Positions 5,930 through 8,797 of a stretch of 8,797 nucleotides of DNA are shown here, in pieces. Under the pieces are notes generated by a model that searched no databases, was not told the DNA's origin, and saw nothing but the letters and a program-made list of their open reading frames with translations. The position numbers were made by a program, and so were the translations under genes. Location of the stretch: positions 1 through 8,797 of the forward strand of contig JAGMDP010000167.1 of NCBI GenBank assembly GCA_023128635.1, in the 5' to 3' direction. Origin of the DNA: Candidatus Heimdallarchaeota archaeon. Lineage in GTDB: Archaea; Asgardarchaeota; Heimdallarchaeia; JABLTI01. Numbering within the stretch: the first letter of the stretch is position 1; each line of letters starts with the position of its first letter.

Positions 5930-7273
5930 TTATTTTCCACCGGAGAATTTAGTTGGTCCAATTAAAATCATTGGAGATTTCATACCACCTTCCACAAGAA
6001 GGTCTTTTCCAACTAAGTTGATGTTTTTCATTACATCGTAGACTGTTGTTCCCAACATAGTATTCTTCACAGGATACTTGATTTCACCTTTTTCGACCCA
6101 GTAACCAACATCTACTTGCTGAGAAATATTGGTTCCACCTCTTGACATGAGTGGGCTTTCAAGGTAGAGACCAGTCCCAAGCTCTGCGAATAATTCATCT
6201 TTACTTGCAGTTCCTGGTTCAATTTGTACTAAATTCAAGACAGGATGTGGTATTCCTTCGTATCCTTGTTTTGATGCACTACCTGTATTTGGAATATCTA
6301 GTTTCTTTGCAGTATAAACGTCACTTAGATAGGAGAGTAGTGTTCCTTTGTCAACTATTGTTGTTTTCTGACAAGGAGAACCTTCGTCATCAAAGAATCT
6401 GCTACTATATCCTCCTTTCTCGAGAGGATTATCAACAACTGTGATAGCAGAGCTAGCAATTTCTTCTCCTAATCGGTCATTAAAGAAAGCTGTTCCTTGA
6501 ATTATATTGTAAGCTGAAACTCCTCGTCCGACGATTCCACTAATAGTATTTCGAGTAGCTCTTTGATCTAGAAGAAACGGATACTCTCCTGTTTCTATTT
6601 TTTGACCACCAAGCATCTTCAAAGCTTTTTCAGCTGCAGTCTTTCCAATCTTTTCTGGATCAAATTCTTCTAATGAACGACCAAACTGGTATTCAAATCC
6701 AACACCAACATCATCATCTTTTGTTATTTTGTTGCTAAGATAAATTTGCATGAAAGTATTATCACTGTTGACGTTGACTCCATTTGAATTCACAATGATC
6801 TTTTTCCCAATTGTAAGATTGACAGTTCCAGAGATGTTAAATGAGGGATTTATTTCTAATCCAGCATTTAATGCTGTGATTGCTAATTCCACAAGTTTGC
6901 TACTTTCTAAGTTAGCTAATTCTTTATCAAATAAACCTGCGATTTTCGGATACTTTTCTGGAGGTTGAGCTAATCCTGCATTATCAGGATCTGGATTACC
7001 AGCTTTAGCTAATGACACTGCATCTGAAGTCATGGAGTCCAGGATTTTCTCATCAAATTGAGTAGAAGAACCTAAACCTACTGCTTTCTTTACGAAAACA
7101 CGTAAACCAATTCCAGTGTTACTTTTGCTGTTAGCCTTAACAACACTTGATTCTTCAAGGTTAATGCTGAGCTGGTCCCCTTGCACTAAGACTGCTTCAG
7201 AGTGTTCAGCACCCAAAGCTTGAGCATTTTTAACTACTTTTTCTGCGATTTCAATTAAGTCTATTTTAGTCAT
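5930..7273 (-). CDS. tldE: TldE/PmbA, non-catalytic partner of the TldD peptidase
   Basis: This 447-residue protein has the typical length and motifs of TldE (PmbA). The N-terminal domain has S-E-A-V-L-V and the G-I-G-L-R-V-F segment (54-60). The C-terminal domain has FLLDQRATRNTISG (233-246), F-F-D-D-E-G-S-P (293-300), SYLSDVYTAKKL (314-325) and a G-G-T-N-I-S motif (379-384). TldE pairs with TldD to form a heterodimeric protease that, in Escherichia coli, processes microcin B17 and degrades the antitoxin CcdA; archaeal substrates are not well known. The HExxxH metal motif of TldD is replaced here by R-x-T-R-N-T-I-S-G near 238-246, as expected for the non-catalytic subunit. It follows tldD after 11 bases, with a good AGGAGG (7280-7285) seven bases before the ATG. 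It is cytosolic, with no signal sequence. Confidence 0.93.
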   Translation of the reverse strand: MTKIDLIEIAEKVVKNAQALGAEHSEAVLVQGDQLSINLEESSVVKANSKSNTGIGLRVFVKKAVGLGSSTQFDEKILDSMTSDAVSLAKAGNPDPDNAGLAQPPEKYPKIAGLFDKELANLESSKLVELAITALNAGLEINPSFNISGTVNLTIGKKIIVNSNGVNVNSDNTFMQIYLSNKITKDDDVGVGFEYQFGRSLEEFDPEKIGKTAAEKALKMLGGQKIETGEYPFLLDQRATRNTISGIVGRGVSAYNIIQGTAFFNDRLGEEIASSAITVVDNPLEKGGYSSRFFDDEGSPCQKTTIVDKGTLLSYLSDVYTAKKLDIPNTGSASKQGYEGIPHPVLNLVQIEPGTASKDELFAELGTGLYLESPLMSRGGTNISQQVDVGYWVEKGEIKYPVKNTMLGTTVYDVMKNINLVGKDLLVEGGMKSPMILIGPTKFSGGK

Positions 7274-7279
7274 TGTTCT

Positions 7280-7285
7280 TCCTCC
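7280..7285 (-). promoter_or_regulatory. Shine-Dalgarno for tldE, touching the tldD stop
   Basis: AGGAGG on the minus strand begins within the TAG stop of tldD (TAGGAGG) and lies seven bases before the tldE ATG. This arrangement suggests translational coupling of the two subunits. Confidence 0.75.
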
Positions 7286-8685
7286 TATCTTCCACCAACT
7301 ACAAGGTCTTTAACTGCTAAAGCAGGACCTCCTCCGGTAACTGGAATCCATTGACCAAATTTACCGCAAGAACCATTGAAAGCTGGTGCTTGATCTTTAC
7401 CAACGCCAATAGTATTTGTTAGCACTTCCATTATCAACCCTGACATGGAAACATTCTGAGTGAGTGGACCTTTCTTGCCACCTTCAATGATATAACCATT
7501 CTGAGCAGAGAACATGAATTGACCTTTGGCAGGATTGACATAACCACCATAGGAAAATTCTAAGAACATTCCATCACCTATTATTTCAAAAAGTTCATCC
7601 ATAGATTTATCACCAGATTCTACATAGGTGTTGCCCATTCTAGCTAAAGGAGGGCTTTTGAAATCCATAGCTCTACCAGAACCATTTGGTTCATGACCAA
7701 GAATACTTGCTGTCTCAAGAGTATGGAAAAATTCAGTTAATACACCATCTGTGACAAGCTTACGAGGACGAGCTTTTGTTCCTTCGGAATCATAAGCAAA
7801 ACTACCACGCAATCCTGGAAGGGTTGGATCATCAACTACAGAAATATCTTCGATCCCCACTTTTTTGTTCATCTTATCATGCAAAATAGATCTTTTAGTA
7901 ATAATTCCATCAGCTTCGCAGGCGTGGCCAAAAGCTTCGTGAATAAATACTCCAACTAGACTTGGATCCATGATTAAATTCATTTTTCCACTCAGTGGTT
8001 TTTCAGCTGAAAGAAGTTCAATAGCTTTCTCTCCAACTTTTGTTCCTTCTTCAATGACATTGTATTCCAAAATGGATTTTATTCCTTTTGAAGAAGCAAC
8101 ATCATCAGAAACCCTTTGTTGAAGTTCGCCTTCTCGACTAACTGCTCCTCCCATTAAACGAAAAACACCGCTTTCTGTTGTAACATCAGTTCCATTTGTA
8201 TTAAGAATAGTCTCAGAACTAACAGTCTCGCCATAACGACTTGTTGCAGTAGCGATTCGCTTATCAACTACTCTAATGCTTTTTTCATAATCTTGAGCAA
8301 TTTTTATCTTATCTTCAATGGAGATATCCTTTGGATCAACATCCAATTTTAATTTCGCTGTTCCTTGAGTTGCAAAACTTGAATCAACTTTCCGAGGTTC
8401 TTTAATTTTAGCAGAAGCAACTTTTGCCATCGAAACAGCAGATTTCAGAATGTCTTGAAGAGACTCTTTAGTAACTTCAGCTGTTGAACTAAATCCCCAC
8501 GCTCCTTTGACCAAAGCTCGAGCAGATGCCCCCCCTAAACGGGTGGAAGTGGTTTCTTGAGTTACGCCATTCTGAATATGCATAAACAATGTTTCAGAAT
8601 TTTGAAAACGGATATCCGCAAAACCTCCTGGTCCAAGGTCTAATTTATCCAACAATTTACGGGTAAAATCCTTCATAATGAACAT
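7285..8685 (-). CDS. tldD: TldD, zinc metalloprotease subunit
   Basis: This 466-residue protein matches TldD in length and motifs. The active-site HEAFGH (H249, E250, H254) follows the D-P-S-L-V-G-V-F-I strand, and N-G-S-C-G-K (Cys440) supplies the third zinc ligand, as in the E. coli enzyme. Other family signatures are D-D-P-T-L-P-G-L-R-G-S (285-295), Y-D-S-E-G-T (298-303), N-G-S-G-R-A-M-D (334-341) and a glycine-rich C-terminus. TldD and TldE form a peptidase with an enclosed chamber that cleaves unfolded or short peptides without strict sequence choice. No signal peptide is present, so it is cytosolic. The ATG at 8685 gives MFIMKDF; the ATG three codons in (8676) is also possible. A weak AGGATG lies ten bases before the first ATG. 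It is the first gene of the tldD-tldE operon. Confidence 0.95.
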   Translation of the reverse strand: MFIMKDFTRKLLDKLDLGPGGFADIRFQNSETLFMHIQNGVTQETTSTRLGGASARALVKGAWGFSSTAEVTKESLQDILKSAVSMAKVASAKIKEPRKVDSSFATQGTAKLKLDVDPKDISIEDKIKIAQDYEKSIRVVDKRIATATSRYGETVSSETILNTNGTDVTTESGVFRLMGGAVSREGELQQRVSDDVASSKGIKSILEYNVIEEGTKVGEKAIELLSAEKPLSGKMNLIMDPSLVGVFIHEAFGHACEADGIITKRSILHDKMNKKVGIEDISVVDDPTLPGLRGSFAYDSEGTKARPRKLVTDGVLTEFFHTLETASILGHEPNGSGRAMDFKSPPLARMGNTYVESGDKSMDELFEIIGDGMFLEFSYGGYVNPAKGQFMFSAQNGYIIEGGKKGPLTQNVSMSGLIMEVLTNTIGVGKDQAPAFNGSCGKFGQWIPVTGGGPALAVKDLVVGGR

Positions 8686-8727
8686 TTGTTATTTTCATCC
8701 TATTAAAAAGAATTCTACTTAGTAAAA

Positions 8728-8736
8728 TAATATACT
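8728..8736 (-). promoter_or_regulatory. Candidate TATA box for the tldD-tldE operon
   Basis: On the minus strand AGTATATTA is preceded by a purine-rich stretch that could serve as a BRE. A start about 25 bases downstream would fall near 8707, giving a leader of about 20 bases that still contains the AGGATG (8696-8701). The rest of 8686-8797 shows no gene. Confidence 0.45.
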
Positions 8737-8797
8737 TTATTGCTTTTTTTCCTTACAAATTAATAAGAACTGTTTATTATTCACATTTGCTATTGTC

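Noticed and set aside
5918..5931. AT-only inverted repeat (AATAAT, two bases, ATTATT) between the convergent genes
   Set aside because: A six-base AT stem with a two-base loop is too weak for a terminator and expected by chance in this composition.
6151..6968. Plus-strand open frames within tldE (6151-6444 and 6750-6968)
   Set aside because: They are antisense to the clearly recognised tldE and encode sequence of biased composition with no motifs.
1..8797. CRISPR array, tRNA, rRNA, insertion sequence or transposase
   Set aside because: No regularly spaced short repeats, cloverleaf-like segments, rRNA signatures, transposase frames or terminal inverted repeats were seen by reading.

Overview
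The window is AT-rich DNA that I judge to be archaeal, possibly from the Asgard group. The reasons are indirect: secreted proteins held by a C-terminal membrane helix, a TATA-like box about 25 bases before a GTG start with no Shine-Dalgarno, oligo-T runs after genes, a TldD/TldE pair, and a protein resembling eukaryotic N-myristoyltransferase. No rRNA, tRNA or taxonomic marker gene is present, so the assignment is tentative.

Left part (1-5905, + strand): a family array of membrane-tethered proteins related to SBP_bac_5 (peptide/dipeptide ABC-transporter substrate-binding proteins). It holds the 3' end of one member (1-321), two complete short members (322-1359 and 1361-2380), one long member (3696-5714) and a 63-codon remnant (5714-5905). 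In the long member the segments appear in an order circularly permuted from textbook OppA/DppA. The segment that normally ends the protein comes right after the signal sequence, then the normal N-terminal lobe, then the normal middle segment, then a membrane helix. The short members follow the same order but lack about 320 residues, matching the substrate lobe formed by the normal N-terminal part. They look like isolated single lobes anchored in the membrane, and they carry cysteines absent from the long form. No permease or ATPase gene is in the window.

Embedded in the array (2459-3562) is a 367-residue protein with two GNAT-type acyltransferase domains. Segment by segment it resembles eukaryotic N-myristoyltransferase. 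It seems to be its own transcription unit, with a TATA-like box and T-runs on each side.

Right part (5930-8685, - strand): tldD followed by tldE (pmbA), a two-gene operon for a zinc-dependent peptidase complex. TldD has the HExxxH motif and the downstream cysteine ligand; TldE lacks them, as expected. The operon converges on the array with 24 bases between stop codons, and a candidate promoter lies in 8686-8797.

The three blocks have no obvious shared function. The items most worth following up are the myristoyltransferase-like gene and the permuted and single-lobe binding proteins.
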